Positions 24,028 to 35,370 of a DNA stretch of 64,000 nucleotides are shown piece by piece. The stretch lies in contig CM057000.1 of the NCBI GenBank assembly GCA_029891345.1, positions 127,881,338-127,945,337 on the forward strand, in the 5' to 3' direction. The DNA is from Dryococelus australis. Taxonomy: Eukaryota > Arthropoda > Insecta > Phasmatodea > Phasmatidae. Each line of letters begins with the position of its first letter. Within the stretch, counting starts at the first letter, position 1. The notes under the pieces were generated by a model that had not been told where the DNA came from, ran no database searches, and saw nothing but the letters and a program-made list of their open reading frames with translations. The position numbers and the translations under genes are program-made.

Positions 24028-24449
24028 GGCTGTACACGTTAAAATGAGCACTTTTGAAAGCCCTGCTTAAGATCTACTTGTATACACATTGTGTGTTCTT
24101 TCGTCTTATGTAAAATTAACGTCGCAATAGGCCTCATCACTTAATTCATGCGTCGGTCAAGTGAGAATGTGAAATTATTAGAAAAGTAAATATTGCACAT
24201 ATCTACTCATTTTTACACTTCGATGCATTAAAAAAATTACAGGAAGCGAGAGAAATAATTTAAGTTGTCACAAGTGGTTACCTTATACTTTCTGTTCAGC
24301 ATTAATCTATGGAACTACATTCCCCTCCATCGTTGCCAACTTTACTGGACACATGTCACTCATTGCGCCCGTTAAAATATATGCAGGTCGGGGCAGTGAA
24401 ATTTTTCTAATGTTGATTTCGAAAAGGGTTGACTTTATCGTGAACAGCC
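24028..24449 (-). mobile_element. MITE-A copy 6, full length
   Basis: Inverse copy of about 422 bp, from GGCTGTACACGTTAAAATGA to TTTATCGTGAACAGCC. All body blocks are present in reverse order. Both ends are preceded (reading outward) by AA next to the terminal GG. The element sits between the two halves of an inverted TCTACCTCATCTT motif. Confidence 0.93.
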
Positions 24450-25513
24450 TTCATTCGTCTTCTGCGCATGTACCCAACATTGACCTACCCCAATCCTACA
24501 CAACTTTCAAAGGCACTTGGTCAACAGTGAGGAACGTGTTTTTTTATATCTTAATTTATAAGTGACAACCACAAATATATTAAGAAAATACTTTAACCAG
24601 TGTAAATTTAATCAAATTGCATTATAAATTGGCTAGGGCAAGTATACAAACACTACAAAGCATTTGTTTACTAAACAGTGTTCTAAACTCAAATCCAATC
24701 CACGCCAATTTAGATAGTCGTATTGGCAGAAGTGCAGTTCAGTGTTGGGACACGGAGACTGGTTGTGCGTAGCCAGCGAGATCGGTCTACCTCATCTTCA
24801 GTCTGTGGTCCGAAACGTGGCGTCAAGTGACGTCACATTTACGCAGTCCGATTATGGTCAAAAAACGCGTTTTCCAAAGTGAGCTTTCAGCATCTGCAGT
24901 AAATTTGCCACATTATTTGTTGTTACGTAATGTTGTTTAAATTTGCTGAATTATGGATTATTTAATGTTTACGAAATGGGCGATTTGAATATTTATTTAT
25001 GATAAACTCTTTATTGGTTTTATTTTAAAAAGTTCGCCAACTCTCATCCAAATTTTATTTTTTAATTTTAGTTTAAAAAGGGCTATCCTTTAAATAAAAT
25101 TGTTCAGACCGAACGAAGACATCACTAATAATTTTTCAGAACTTAATTACGAATGTTTTGAAGAAGCCCACCATGCACATCCATTGTTTACATTTTAAAC
25201 GTAAAAATTCCATTAATGCGCGTGAAAATACTGGGAATCTTCTTATTTTTCTATCGACTTAGGACACAACTTCGGACACGGGAGCTTGGGACAGCGCAAT
25301 GACGTCAGAGGATCACGTGCACCAATCAGCGTATCCTTGTCCTAAGACACACGTTGGGTTAGCGCAATTGCAGAAATGCCTTAACTCCTCTAACAAACTT
25401 TTTAATGCAGTTTGATTAAATTCAAATTGTGAAAAGTATTTTATTTCGTATAAAAGTGCTTGTCTTCTGTAAATTAAGGTATGAACAAAAACGTTGATCA
25501 CTGTTGCCAATTG
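24450..25513. other. Unassigned DNA
   Basis: It contains CGGTCTACCTCATCTTCAGT at about 24783, the inverse of a motif at 23999-24022. It also holds two short GC-richer parts with TGACGTCA-type sites near 24830 and 25300. No gene recognised. Confidence 0.4.

Positions 25514-25595
<82 letters not shown>
25514..25595. repeat. (TA)n microsatellite
   Basis: About 80 bp of uninterrupted TA dinucleotides. It makes the Ile-Tyr stretch of the spurious ORF at 25481-25711. Confidence 0.98.
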
Positions 25596-25597
<2 letters not shown>

Positions 25598-26282
25598 CTT
25601 ATGGGCATATTCATACAAGAGAGGGCTAACAGCGTAGCTGAAATGATAAGTACATATAATTATAGAAATTGTACTGTAACTGAGGGAGTTTGGTTTGTGA
25701 TACAAGTATAACAACAAGGTATTTACAATTTGAATGATACTGAATGATTATACACCCGGGAGACCACTGTTAGCTGATGTTACGTTATGTTACAGCTATG
25801 TTATCATGCCATTTTGATTAAATATCTATTATGGACATTCCCCACCTTAGTCTTGATGCCGGAGGCTATTTATAGGTGATCGGTTGACAGCGGTCGGATA
25901 CACCCACGCTATATGATCTTCCCTGGCTGCTGGTCGAATGTGGAAATACACAGGGCCCTGCGTTACAGTGGCCTATATCGGCGCGTCGTTTAGGCGTCCA
26001 TGTCCCCGATCGCTGGCTGGTGGAGGAGGATTTCGCAAGCGGCCTCTCCCGGTGGTTTCTGCAACAAGTTGTCGCAATTCGCGGTGTCCCGATTTACTGA
26101 AAGTATTAGGCCTGGTTCATATGAGGATGTTCAGCTACTGTCTGTTCATAACACAATGTGAATTTGACGGTTGTGTTGGTTCTGGGCACATGCGCGCCGA
26201 AGAGGAAGATTCGGTCTACGTCATCTTTAGTCCATGTTTCCAACCACTAGTAATGACTTCACTGACAGATATGTAACGTTCC
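25596..26282. other. Unassigned DNA
   Basis: A 112-codon ORF (25938-26276) has no motif. A further copy of the GGTCTACGTCATCTTTAGTC motif lies near 26212-26231. Confidence 0.4.
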
Positions 26283-26635
26283 AGACAGGGCTGTAGAGTC
26301 GGCGTCGTAGTCACGGTATCAATGTCGGAGTTTCAGCAATTTTGGATGGAGTCTGAGTCGGTTCACAGGCACTAAGTTAATTTTAAAGAGCTTATTTTTA
26401 TATTACATAATTCGTTGCCTCCATTCTATTTCCAACATTTTTCTTGGGTAAAATTTCAATGTAAACTTCATATGTGTGTTATTTTGTAAAATTAAATGAT
26501 TTTTTTTATTCATAAAGTGATGATATAATGCCTCAGTCAATAATTTTGCTACACTAATTTATGGTTTTGGAATCGGAGCCGAAGTTGACTCTAAAATACT
26601 AGCAAAATCAAAACGGGATGCGTGTATTGCCTTAA
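26283..26635. repeat. Dispersed repeat with GTCGGAGTC-type ends
   Basis: It starts CAGGGCTGTAGAGTCGGCGT with several GTCGGAGTYTGAGTCGG-like strings and ends near GGAATCGGAGCCGAAGTTGA. Such GTCGGAGTC-rich repeats are familiar in animal genomes. I cannot assign the class. Confidence 0.35.
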
Positions 26636-27082
26636 AGCTAAAATGCCACCATAGCTTTTGCACAAATTTCGATTCCTTCATGACATTTAGTCCTACTGAT
26701 ATTTACAATATGTAAATTTAACACCTAGTTGAACATGCTGTATTATCAATTCATTTAAATATTTTTATTCTTCGGGCTGTAATGACAAACGTGCTTATTT
26801 TTCATTCCTACACGTTACGAAACACTAGATGTGCCCAATTTATCCAATGTGTATTACATCTTATTTTTTAATAATTTCTTTGCCTATATTTATCCTTGTA
26901 TCGGACACGGCATATGGCTTCTCACAATAATAATAATGTGATATTATTGGAACTCTTTCTGTAGTAAGATATGGTGTGTTTCTGAAGGTCGATACAACAC
27001 CTGAGGTTGATGATTATATCTTCATTACACTAAGACCAGATACATGTCACTGTGTCTACTATTGCTTGGAGATTTATATTTT
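26636..27082. other. AT-rich stretch, nothing recognised
   Basis: No ORF, repeat or tRNA-like feature seen before the repeat at 27083. Confidence 0.4.
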
Positions 27083-27605
27083 TACTAGCTGTTATCCGCG
27101 GCTTCACTCACGTCGAAAAGATTTAGATGGAAATTGGTACAAAGGTAGAATATATTCTGGATTATCACATAGGGTATATGGTAAACCCCTTTATTGTATA
27201 TTAAATCACATATGATCACATACATATATAATAGCATATTGAATACATATCAAGGATTATAAACCAATTCTACATAACCTAATATCCTCATATTACCACA
27301 AGTACCTGTTAACTTTCTATACATATACATTTGTTCACCAACTTTAAATTTCCTTTTTCTTTCGTGAATACATAACAGGATTTCCAAATGAACTTATAAT
27401 ACCAAACAGCGCCTATTCAAATTGTTGGTGGCATATTATATATATGCTCTAATAAACTCTTCGTTTTTCTGGAATGAAAGGTACTCTATGTGCTAACCCG
27501 GAATATAATCTACCCCTGTACCTAATTTCATCCAAATCCATCGAGCCATTACGACCTGATTGAGTAACAAACAAACATACAAACTTTCGCATATATTAAA
27601 CTATT
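27083..27605 (+). mobile_element. Interspersed repeat, possible non-LTR 3' region, copy 1
   Basis: It starts TACTAGCTGTTATCCGCGGC and ends with TTTCATCCAAATCCATCGAG, then a TGAGTAACAAACAAACATAC string and CTTTCGCATATATTAAACTA. This wording is shared with 33008-33225 and is common in arthropod genomes. The interior is longer than in the other copy. Class not assigned; it could be the 3' part of an RTE-like LINE or a related SINE. Confidence 0.45.
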
Positions 27606-28206
27606 ATTACGATTACGATTAAGATTGCGATATGCACCGCTTCATATTGTTAACTGTTGCTGGCCCGCATCGCCTCCCTTCCCCTGTCCAATTTGAGTGA
27701 GGTAAACAGTGTGCCAAGTACAGAGCGGTAATGCGAAAAGCAGGCGGCGATTTACAAAGGTGAGACACCACGTGTGTGAGATAAGCCTATAGGAACTCCC
27801 GCTTCTGGCCTTCAGCAGATTGCATTTCTGGAGTTATCTCTTCAAGAATGTTCTGGTCACTGTCCCAGCATCTCTCAGCATTACTCGTGTAGCGGAGAAT
27901 CTTCTAGATCTGGTCAGGAAAACCACTTAAGCCACTACAGGCCTCCAAGCTGACAGTTTAGAGTTTGGAGGATTGTGCGGCCGTAAGGGCGAGGTGTGGG
28001 AAGACAGGAAAGACGAAGAGTTAGGAGAGCGTCGAGTGGCGGCTAGAGTGACCAGCGGGAGTGAAGTCTGAGGACTTCGAGCATCGGTACAGAGAAAAGT
28101 GAAACTGACTGGTGGAACTATTGAACTCGATGCATGAGTGTAAAACATTTGGAATGATGACAAATAGCAGAATAATGATGTGCAAATAATTGAATGAAAC
28201 GACTGT
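27606..28206. other. Unassigned DNA
   Basis: Moderately GC-rich part near 27650-28090 with no convincing ORF; the 78- and 85-codon minus-strand ORFs overlap each other. Confidence 0.4.
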
Positions 28207-28208
28207 TA

Positions 28209-28933
28209 CACTGTTGACATTTTCCGTATATTTACGGAAATTTTTACGATAAAATGCACAAAATATACGGAAACGCAATCCGTAATGACGAAAAATGGAG
28301 TTAAGTGCGTAAATTTAAAATACGAAAAATCTCCGAATTTCCTATAACTTCGGGTTTCGGGCACGAACAATGGTGAGTCTACGCGCAATTTTCTTCGCCA
28401 CTGTAACCAGAAAATTATCGTTTGTGCGACAGTTAAGGTTATCCATGTCACTAATACCTGTTCTTTAAAACATTAAAAAGTAGCGACAGGCGTATGTAAC
28501 ACCTAGCAACACTTAACATACATTAACTTTAACAGAAACTAGAAAGTTACTTATGTGATTAATAGAGAAATTCAAAAGTTATACCAGATTTACCACATGA
28601 GCATTGTAGGTAGGTGGTTAGGGTCGTAAACTTGCAATTTTTGACTCGGGTTCACGTCTTGCAAAGTATAAAAAATTGTTACTTTTTTTAATATTTTTTA
28701 TACACAGTAGAACACCCACATAATGAAATTAAAGTAAAATGTATATTAGAAATGATTTAAACTATAAGTACAGAAATCTAACTATGGAATTTACGGAGAG
28801 GTTCCGTGAATTTTACGGAAAGTACGTTTTTGAAAATCGATGTGTCTGTAATTTTACGGAGAGTTTAACGGATACCTCTGGATAAATTCTTATCGGCACT
28901 TTTCCGTGAAAAGAAGGATTTTTTTTAACAGTG
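28209..28933. mobile_element. TIR element with internal tRNA-like module
   Basis: The left end CACTGTTGACATTTTCCGTA and the inverse of the right end, CACTGTTAAAAAAAATCCTT, match at the termini. Each is flanked by TA (28207-28208 and 28934-28935). Next to each end are short ACGG-type palindromes (CCGTATATTTACGG at left, CCGTGAATTTTACGG at right). A tRNA-like module lies in the middle. There is no transposase ORF, so it is non-autonomous, about 725 bp. Confidence 0.7.
28600..28664 (+). other. tRNA-like Pol III module inside the TIR element
   Basis: GTAGGTGGTTAGGGTCGTAA resembles an A box and D arm, and CTCGGGTTCACGTCTTG a weak B box. T-runs follow at about 28682-28688 and 28695-28700. No sound tRNA fold. 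Confidence 0.4.
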
Positions 28934-29241
28934 TACCAATACAGATACAGTGATAAGGACTTTAAGAGCATCAAGATATACATTAATTATCGCGCTCATT
29001 TAGAATAAGAAGAGTAATAGCGGAGATAGAGTTGTCTAACGTTGTAAATAATATCTATGTGAACTAATTAAAAATAAAATAGTCTTATTTTATTTTTATT
29101 AAAACCTCCACTCCTCACGTACTCGGGTACGCTTCTCTAGCGTCTTGTAACAATTTTATTGTGATAAAAAATATGGTTAGCATTCCTTTTGTGCTGCTGC
29201 ACCCCCGCCTCAAATATGCTTGTTTTCATTTAAACTCCACG

Positions 29242-29428
29242 TTGTTGTTGTAAGGAGCTTTTTAACGTCGCCCGGTTTTACGCTTGAAAGCTTAGCAGGG
29301 GACGGTTTACAGACTAACATATAACCTAACTTAAATTAACACACATGCCTTACCCGGGATTCAAACCCAGAGCCCTCTCGCACCCCAGATCGGTGGCGTT
29401 CCAAACGACCGCACCACGGAAGGTCGGC
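29242..29428 (-). mobile_element. SINE2 copy 1
   Basis: On the minus strand it reads GCCGACCTTCCGTGGTGCGG (A-box region), B box GGGTTTGAATCCC, then a body with TAATTTAAGTTAGG and GTAAACCGTCCCCTGCTAAG, and ends GGGCGACGTTAAAAAGCTCC plus a short (CAA)n tail. Flanking TAAACTCCACG and TAAAATCCTCG look like a slightly decayed target duplication, which supports LINE-type retroposition. Confidence 0.88.
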
Positions 29429-30369
29429 TAAAATCCTCGTGCTGCATTATTATCCTCGTGTTTGTAATAAAACACGGAATAACATCTAATCAGATATTTC
29501 ACTTACAAACTTTACCGTCGGATGTCCGATATAAGATACCATATATTTTAACAATCTTGTTGTTTTTAATATCGCTAAGACCGAGATATAGTCACATGAA
29601 AATATGTTTTTTAAACAACTACCACGTTACGCTAGCTGTTCCACTCGGAAGGCGTCTGGTGGTCGTGTTCAATAAAATGTGCGTAATACGGTGACATTCA
29701 TCGTGCTTGCAGCAGCACAGTGTTCTATGCAGGTCCAACACGCGCATGGGTATACTGGCTTGTTAACACGCTGACACAGTAGAATCATGCAACACAATGG
29801 TAGTGGGCACGACTGTAATCCATAATCGATTTATAACTCATCTTCTGTCGGACATGTTGACGCCCTTCAACCTAGGGTGACGCGAAGGTTCACTATCCCC
29901 AAAGCAACCACGACCATAGTCGTACAGAAACAATCCCTACGAGCTGAAGGCACCAACAGTGTTTTTACCAATTCACTGAGAACACAGACAAACTCACACG
30001 AGTTAGGAAAATTATTTTATATTTATTTTCTCTGAGATCAACCACATCAACTTTACATGCCTCTATAAAAAAAAACATGAAAATTTTACAAACTTTCTAC
30101 CCCACATGCAGGTATATACATCATTGCCCTAATTTGATGACTGGATTATACAACTTGAAAGGTTCCCTAAAATGATTCAACATCTGAGCTTTCTGCCAAT
30201 ACAGGGCAGGAGTAGAATTTACAAAAAAATTGTAACTTTTCGTTGCAATCTAGCATTCTTTCTGCACGCTAGTAAAACGATTTAAATAGCCTAATAGAAC
30301 CCACAGTCTAGGAAAAATACTGATATTCAAGGCTGACATAACTAAACAGCCTATTTTTTTAAAATTAAA
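29429..30369. other. AT-rich stretch, nothing recognised
   Basis: No coding motif or array was seen. Confidence 0.4.
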
Positions 30370-30504
30370 CATAGCCTATGTCCATCTGGGAGAATGTAGA
30401 TTCCTAATAGTGAAAGATTTATTAGAATTGGCCCTGTAGTTTCTGAGATTAGACATTACATATAAACAAACCAACTCACATCACCTCTTTATTATATTAG
30501 TATA
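30370..30504 (+). mobile_element. Interspersed repeat 3' end, copy 2
   Basis: It reads CATAGCCTATGTCCATCTGG, then GGCCCTGTAGTTTCTGAGAT, then TATAAACAAACCAACTCACA and ends TTATTATATTAGTATA. Such endings are common 3' tails of arthropod retroposons. Class not assigned. Confidence 0.4.
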
Positions 30505-31400
30505 TATGACGGGAAAGTTCATCATTCAGAAACACGAAGTTGCCAGTATAATTATCATGGATATTTTCCCGTCCACTTTATTAGGAAAGTAATGTTTAAA
30601 ATTGGAGAAACAGAGAAATTTCTGCTCAACTCGTGGCAAACGTTTGAGTAGTTGATGAGATACGATATATAGAAGTATTTTATTTATGTGGCACTACCTT
30701 CCGATATAGCAACTAATATAACATATGTATTAGTGAATGCAGTGCATTATGCAGCACAAGAGTGTGTCGTTGCAAACTTCTCTTGTTGAAAACATATGAA
30801 GTGGATCAATAAACTCTGGTTACCTTGACCCAAGGTGACCAATTTTGACGCCAGCCTTGTCGGATAGAGTGAACTTCGCCTTTATTTGAGGGCACAGTGG
30901 GATCGCCTTTAAACTAAACTCTCAACCGAAATTACAATAGAAAAAAAAAAAAAAAAAAAAAGGTTCAAAGTCCATAAACAAAATTTTGAAAACTAATGAA
31001 AACCAAACTATACTAAATTTATAAGTTATAAAGAAAATTTAAAATTATCGATAAAATAATTTTGAAAATACTGAAAGTATTTTGTAGCATTCTCTCATTC
31101 CACCAGACCAATTAAGCCGCCTCTGAACAGCTTTCCATCTTGAATTACAGTAACAAAATTAGGTTTTTTTTTGTCAAACTTCACTTGAAATTTTTAATTG
31201 TATTAAAAATACTGCAATAGCCATACTACATAAGTTGTAGGCCTGTATTTAGCGATATTAAATTTACAAACACTGAAGTAGTGTGATTTTCAGTTCACTC
31301 CGAAACAACAAATTGATAGCAGTCGAAGACTGGTGATTCCAGTAATTAACTATCGAATTTACATCACCCTACCGTTATTTCACCATCTCCTCCTACACCC
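30505..31400. other. AT-rich stretch with a poly-A run
   Basis: An A-run of about 20 lies at 30941-30960. It might be a retroposon tail, but no body is recognised on either side. Confidence 0.4.
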
Positions 31401-31655
31401 GGGGCCACGGTGATGTAGTGGTTAGACTACTCGCCTCCCACCTAGGCGAACCGGGCTCGATCCCCGGCGGGGACACTTCCGGATTTCCGCAAGCGGGAAT
31501 CTTGCCGGACGATGCCACTGGTCGGCGGGTTTTGTCGGGGATCTCCCGTTTCCCCAAGGCTTTCATTCCGGTGCTGCTCCATACTCACCTCGCTTCATCC
31601 CCATCGGCTCTCAAGACCTGATGTCAAGAGCCACCCAAATATCTTCACTCACTCT
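31401..31655 (+). mobile_element. SINE1 copy, full length
   Basis: The tRNA-derived head GGGGCCACGGTGATGTAGTG (A box) leads to B box GGGCTCGATCCC at 31453-31464. The body follows with GACGATGCCACTGGTCGGCG, GGGGATCTCCCGTTTCCC and TTCCGGTGCTGCTCCATACT, ending with ATCGGCTCTCAAGACC and a TCTTCACTCACTC tail. Pol III transcribes such elements from the internal boxes. ORFs at 31418-31621 and 31512-31973 are by-products. Confidence 0.93.
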
Positions 31656-31958
31656 TCACTTACTCCTACACTCGCCCCTCTTTCAACAAATCATCAGCCA
31701 GCAAGTTACTCTTCGTGTCACCATTTACCCCACTACAGTCGACACCAATTCCTTAGTATGACCATTATTTTGACTACACTCCACACATTTATCCTCCACC
31801 CCATTCTATCTCTTCACTCACGTATAATTAAAATCCTCATATCCCTATACTATTTATATATATACTTTTACGTATTTTTCGACTTGATTTTGCGCGTGGC
31901 GAAGTTTCATGAAGTGGGTTTTTGCTGCATGTGCCCATGTGGGCACATAATGGGTAAA

Positions 31959-32382
31959 GGCTGTTCACGATAAAGTGAGCACTTTTGAAATCAACCTTAG
32001 ATAAATGTCGCTGCTCCTACATGCCCATATTTTAGAGGGCGCACTGAGCGACATGCGCCCAATAAAGTTGGTAACGATGGAGAGGAAAGTAGTTCCAGAT
32101 CTTAAAGTCAAATAAAATTTGTTAGGTTACCATTTGTGATAACTTAAATTATTTCCATCGCTTTCTGTTTATTTTTTTTAATAAATCGAAGTGTAAAATT
32201 TAGAAGATGTTTAAAATGCTTACTTTTTTAAATAATTTTACAGTTTCACTTGGCCGACGCATGAATAAAGCGATGAGGCCCATGGCAAGGATAATTTGAA
32301 ATAAGGCGGAATAACACAAAACGGGCATACAAATAGATCTTAAGCAGGTCTTTCAAAAGTGCTCATTTTACCGTGAGCAGCC
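31959..32382 (+). mobile_element. MITE-A copy 7, full length
   Basis: From GGCTGTTCACGATAAAGTGA to AAAAGTGCTCATTTTACCGT plus GAGCAGCC, 424 bp. An internal hairpin GGGCGCA/TGCGCCC at 32037-32060 is perfect. TA occurs within four bases of each end. This is one of the best copies for a consensus. Confidence 0.95.
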
Positions 32383-32883
32383 CATATTAACGCGACGTAT
32401 AAACATCGTGCATTACAGTATTACTGTATTTCTCGTTATAGCTGACCAGCATCGATCCCTCTGTCTCCTTTTATAGCGGCAGTCGTAGTCACGTCACATA
32501 CGCGGGTTTACATTTACAGAGAGGTGTACGGATATTTTCGACCAGAACGTGTATAAGTATCGGCTGAATGGAATCTGGGATGTAGAAACAATATTACATT
32601 TTCTATATTTGTAAATGCGACGACGTCTTTCGAAAGGGCTGGTTTACGAGGCTATTTATCTGGAAATGAACTCTTGAATTCTTGTTATCACTTTGTCATT
32701 TCCCCCCCCCCCCCCCCCCCAGAAATTGAGTGATAGACTGAGCCATTACAAAAGACATATTTAAATGACCTAATTTGTAAAACATGCATGCGATGTTCTC
32801 GGAAACTCTAGAAGTGGCTTCTTCTTTAAGTACTACATGTGTGTAGTCATTAGTGAAATTTCGTGCACGGTTTCAAACGTACT
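32383..32883. other. Unassigned DNA with a poly-C run
   Basis: A C-run lies at about 32703-32720. Nothing else recognised. Confidence 0.45.
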
Positions 32884-32952
32884 TATAAGTTAATCTGTAA
32901 GCCGTACCCTGCGAAGCTTTCAATCATAAAAATGGGAGGGTTAAAAAGCCTT
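32884..32952 (+). mobile_element. SINE2 tail fragment
   Basis: AGTTAATCTGTAAGCCGTAC, then CTGCGAAGCTTTCAATCATA and GGGAGGGTTAAAAAGCC match the 3' half of SINE2. The tRNA-like head is missing (5' truncated). Confidence 0.7.
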
Positions 32953-33007
32953 TTAAATATAATTTTATATTTTACTATGTAAACACAAGTATAAAACACT
33001 TATAATA

Positions 33008-33225
33008 AACTAGCTTTTACCAGCGGTTTCACCCGCGTGCCAAAATAAAATCTTATTGCTCTATGTTAATGGTTGGGGACACTGTTCGTTTTTCCGGAGC
33101 GAGAAGTGCCCTATGTGCTATATAATCTACCTCTGTACCAAATTTCATCCAAATCCGTCGAGCCGTCACGACGCGATTGAGTAACAAACTAGCATACAAA
33201 CTTTCGCATTTGTAATATTACTAGG
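33008..33225 (+). mobile_element. Interspersed repeat, possible non-LTR 3' region, copy 3
   Basis: It starts ACTAGCTTTTACCAGCGGTT and ends ACCAAATTTCATCCAAATCC, then GATTGAGTAACAAACTAGCA, then CTTTCGCATTTGTAATATTA. It is closely similar to 27083-27605 but shorter. Class not assigned. Confidence 0.5.
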
Positions 33226-34065
33226 CTAACGTAATTACGGAAACAACCAAACAAGTCATGCATGGGATGATTTTTCAAACTGCTGTCTATATAAGTGTGG
33301 AGAAACCGTGACATGCCTTGTCTTTAGTTCCGCGCCTCTGCCGCGGAGTTCCGCTGCAGTGGTGCTGCATGAGATAGCGAGGTCGGCGCTGGCGAGACTA
33401 GACTCGCAGACTGTCGTGGGAGGTCGTGGCTCTCGACGTGGCGGCTAGCAGGCGAGCTGCTCGCTTATCCGCCCAGCCGTCAGCGAGGGTGTTAGCCTAC
33501 GCCTGCGGGAGTTAAGACCCTCCTTCTCCCCGCAGCCGGCTTCGTCTTAGGCCTGACGTTATCTCCCGCGCCGAGCGGCCACCACGTCTCTCTCCGGTGT
33601 CGCTGAACGAGGGGGGAACGCACAGGAAGTTGACACGATATATGCTTACTCATTTCACTCCTTGTTTATCTCCTGCTCAGTAAACATCACAAAAATGGTG
33701 AAATCTGAGTTATCTTCCCCAGCATATTGTTCCAGCAACGAGCTATCGGAGGCTAGAGGAAGGTGTTATTTACTCGAAATTCGAGACACTTGGTGAGCAG
33801 TTTCGAAGTAGACGAGAAAGCAAACAACGTTACATTCAATGTTGTAAACAGGTAATTTAAGACATCATGTTTAGTATTTGGAGTGTTGAGTGCCCTCTCA
33901 CACTTAACTGCATAACAATATTTTAAGTTTGTTTCATTTTTATGATGTAATTATGCACGAAAACTAAAATCGCTTTTAACTCCAAACAATAGATTTTCAG
34001 TTACCTAATTATAGCATTGGACCCGCGATATGACTGTAATACAAATTACGAATTTTTATTATAAA
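33226..34065. other. Unassigned DNA with a GC-rich part
   Basis: About 33325-33615 is GC- and CpG-rich without a long ORF. The rest is AT-rich. It could be a small CpG island or an old GC-rich repeat. Confidence 0.4.
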
Positions 34066-34252
34066 GCCGACCTTCCGTGGCGCAGTCGTTGGGTGCGCCA
34101 CCGCTCTGGGGTGCGGGAGGCTCCGGGGTTTGAACCCCTGATAAAGCATGGGTGTCAATTTAACTTAGGTTATAGTCCTAAGTTAGTCTGTAGGCCGTCC
34201 CTTGCTAAGATTTCAAGCATAAAACCGGGGGGGGGGGGGGGGGGGGGGGGGG
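34066..34252 (+). mobile_element. SINE2 copy 2 ending in a 26-bp poly-G
   Basis: The head GCCGACCTTCCGTGGCGCAG has the A-box region. The B box is the perfect palindrome GGGGTTTGAACCCC at 34125-34138. The body contains TTAGTCTGTAGGCCGTCCCT and TTTCAAGCATAAAACCGG. Where other copies continue GCGACGTTAAAAAG, this one runs into 26 uninterrupted Gs (34227-34252). Confidence 0.9.
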
Positions 34253-34314
34253 AGTTGAAAATTACTATACAATACAATTTATTGAAATTTTTTTTCTTAA
34301 TTTAATTTTAATTC

Positions 34315-34570
34315 GGGCCCACGGTGACTGAGCGGTTAGCGTGCTGGCCTCCCACCATGGTGAACCGGGTGTAATCCCCGGACGGGCCACCGGATTTTTG
34401 CGAGTGGTAATTGTGCCGGACGATGCCGTTGGTCCGAGGGTTTCTCGGGATATCCCGTTTCCCCCGACCTTCCATTCCGGCGCCACTCTATACTCACCTC
34501 AATCACCCTCATCGGCTCTTAACATCTTGCTGTTAAGAGCCTACTAAGAATCTTTAACTCACTCATTCAT
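34315..34570 (+). mobile_element. SINE1 copy
   Basis: GGGCCCACGGTGACTGAGCG head, degenerate B box CGGGTGTAATCCCC, then the body with GACGATGCCGTTGG, GGGATATCCCGTTTCCC and CATCGGCTCTTAACATC, ending in a TCACTCATTC-like tail. It follows the poly-G SINE2 by about 60 bp. Confidence 0.9.
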
Positions 34571-35189
34571 TTTAAAATAGTGGAGTGGAGACGATTTTTG
34601 TTTTCAAATCAGAGCTTGTTAATAGAGCAATAAAAAATATTTATTTCAGAAACATGGAAAAATATATTAATTTCGATCAAATTTCGTTGAAATATATCGA
34701 CGGTTTATATCGATATATAGTTGATATAATAGTCATTTCGATATATCGATAATTATTTTAAGATCCCTAACTTGTACCAATTGTTGTGATCTTCGGCCGT
34801 TATTTTATCTATTCTCTTGTGGAATTAATTTTCCATGTACTGCCTGCTACTTTTAGGGTTAGAATCCTGTTTGCTTGTGATGTTATACGTCGTGGGCCGG
34901 CCTTAGAATCGTAAATCAGCTTAACCCACCGTAGCCATGCAGTCGGTATTCAGACCAGAAAAATTCACGAAATATCACGCCGAGAACACCAGTGATTTCT
35001 CGCACGTCGCGTAGAATTTCGAACTAAAATTTACCACGAAGAGTTTACAGAACGTGGTGTAACGCCTTGTGTTCTTGCCGATACGAGGTCACTATAGTTC
35101 TAATGAGAAAATAATCTTCGCGCAGCTTTAAGGGAGGGAACGTCGGGAAGACAGTATAGAGAGAGACAAAGAGAGACAGAGAGAGAGAG
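34571..35189. other. AT-rich stretch with ATCGAT palindromes
   Basis: TATATCGATATATA and CGATATATCG palindromes occur at about 34706-34752. A purine-rich GA run leads into the SINE1 at 35190. No gene seen. Confidence 0.4.
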
Positions 35190-35370
35190 AGAGAAGAGAT
35201 TTGGGCAGTTCTTAACAGCGAGGTCTTCAGAGCCGATGAGGGTGATTTGAAGTGAATGCGGAGCAGCGCCGGAATGAAAGAGCGGGGGAAACGGTAGATC
35301 CCCGAGAAAACCCGCCGACCAACGGCATCGTCCAGCACGATTCCCACTTGCGAAAATCCGGTGACCCGGA
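35190..35370 (-). mobile_element. SINE1 copy, head cut off by MITE-C
   Basis: The body is recognised by TTCTTAACAGCGAGGTCTTC, CAGCGCCGGAATGAAAG and CCAACGGCATCGTCCAG on the plus strand. It stops at GGTGACCCGG, just where a MITE-C copy begins. The tRNA-like head that should follow is absent on the far side. Confidence 0.85.

Noticed and set aside
25481-25711. ORF with Ile-Tyr repeats
   Set aside because: Translation of the (TA)n microsatellite.
31418-31973. ORFs of 67 and 153 codons
   Set aside because: They read through SINE1 and its flank; similar phrases recur in every SINE1 copy.
34125-34138. Palindrome GGGGTTTGAACCCC as a protein-binding site
   Set aside because: It is the Pol III B box / T arm of a SINE2 head.
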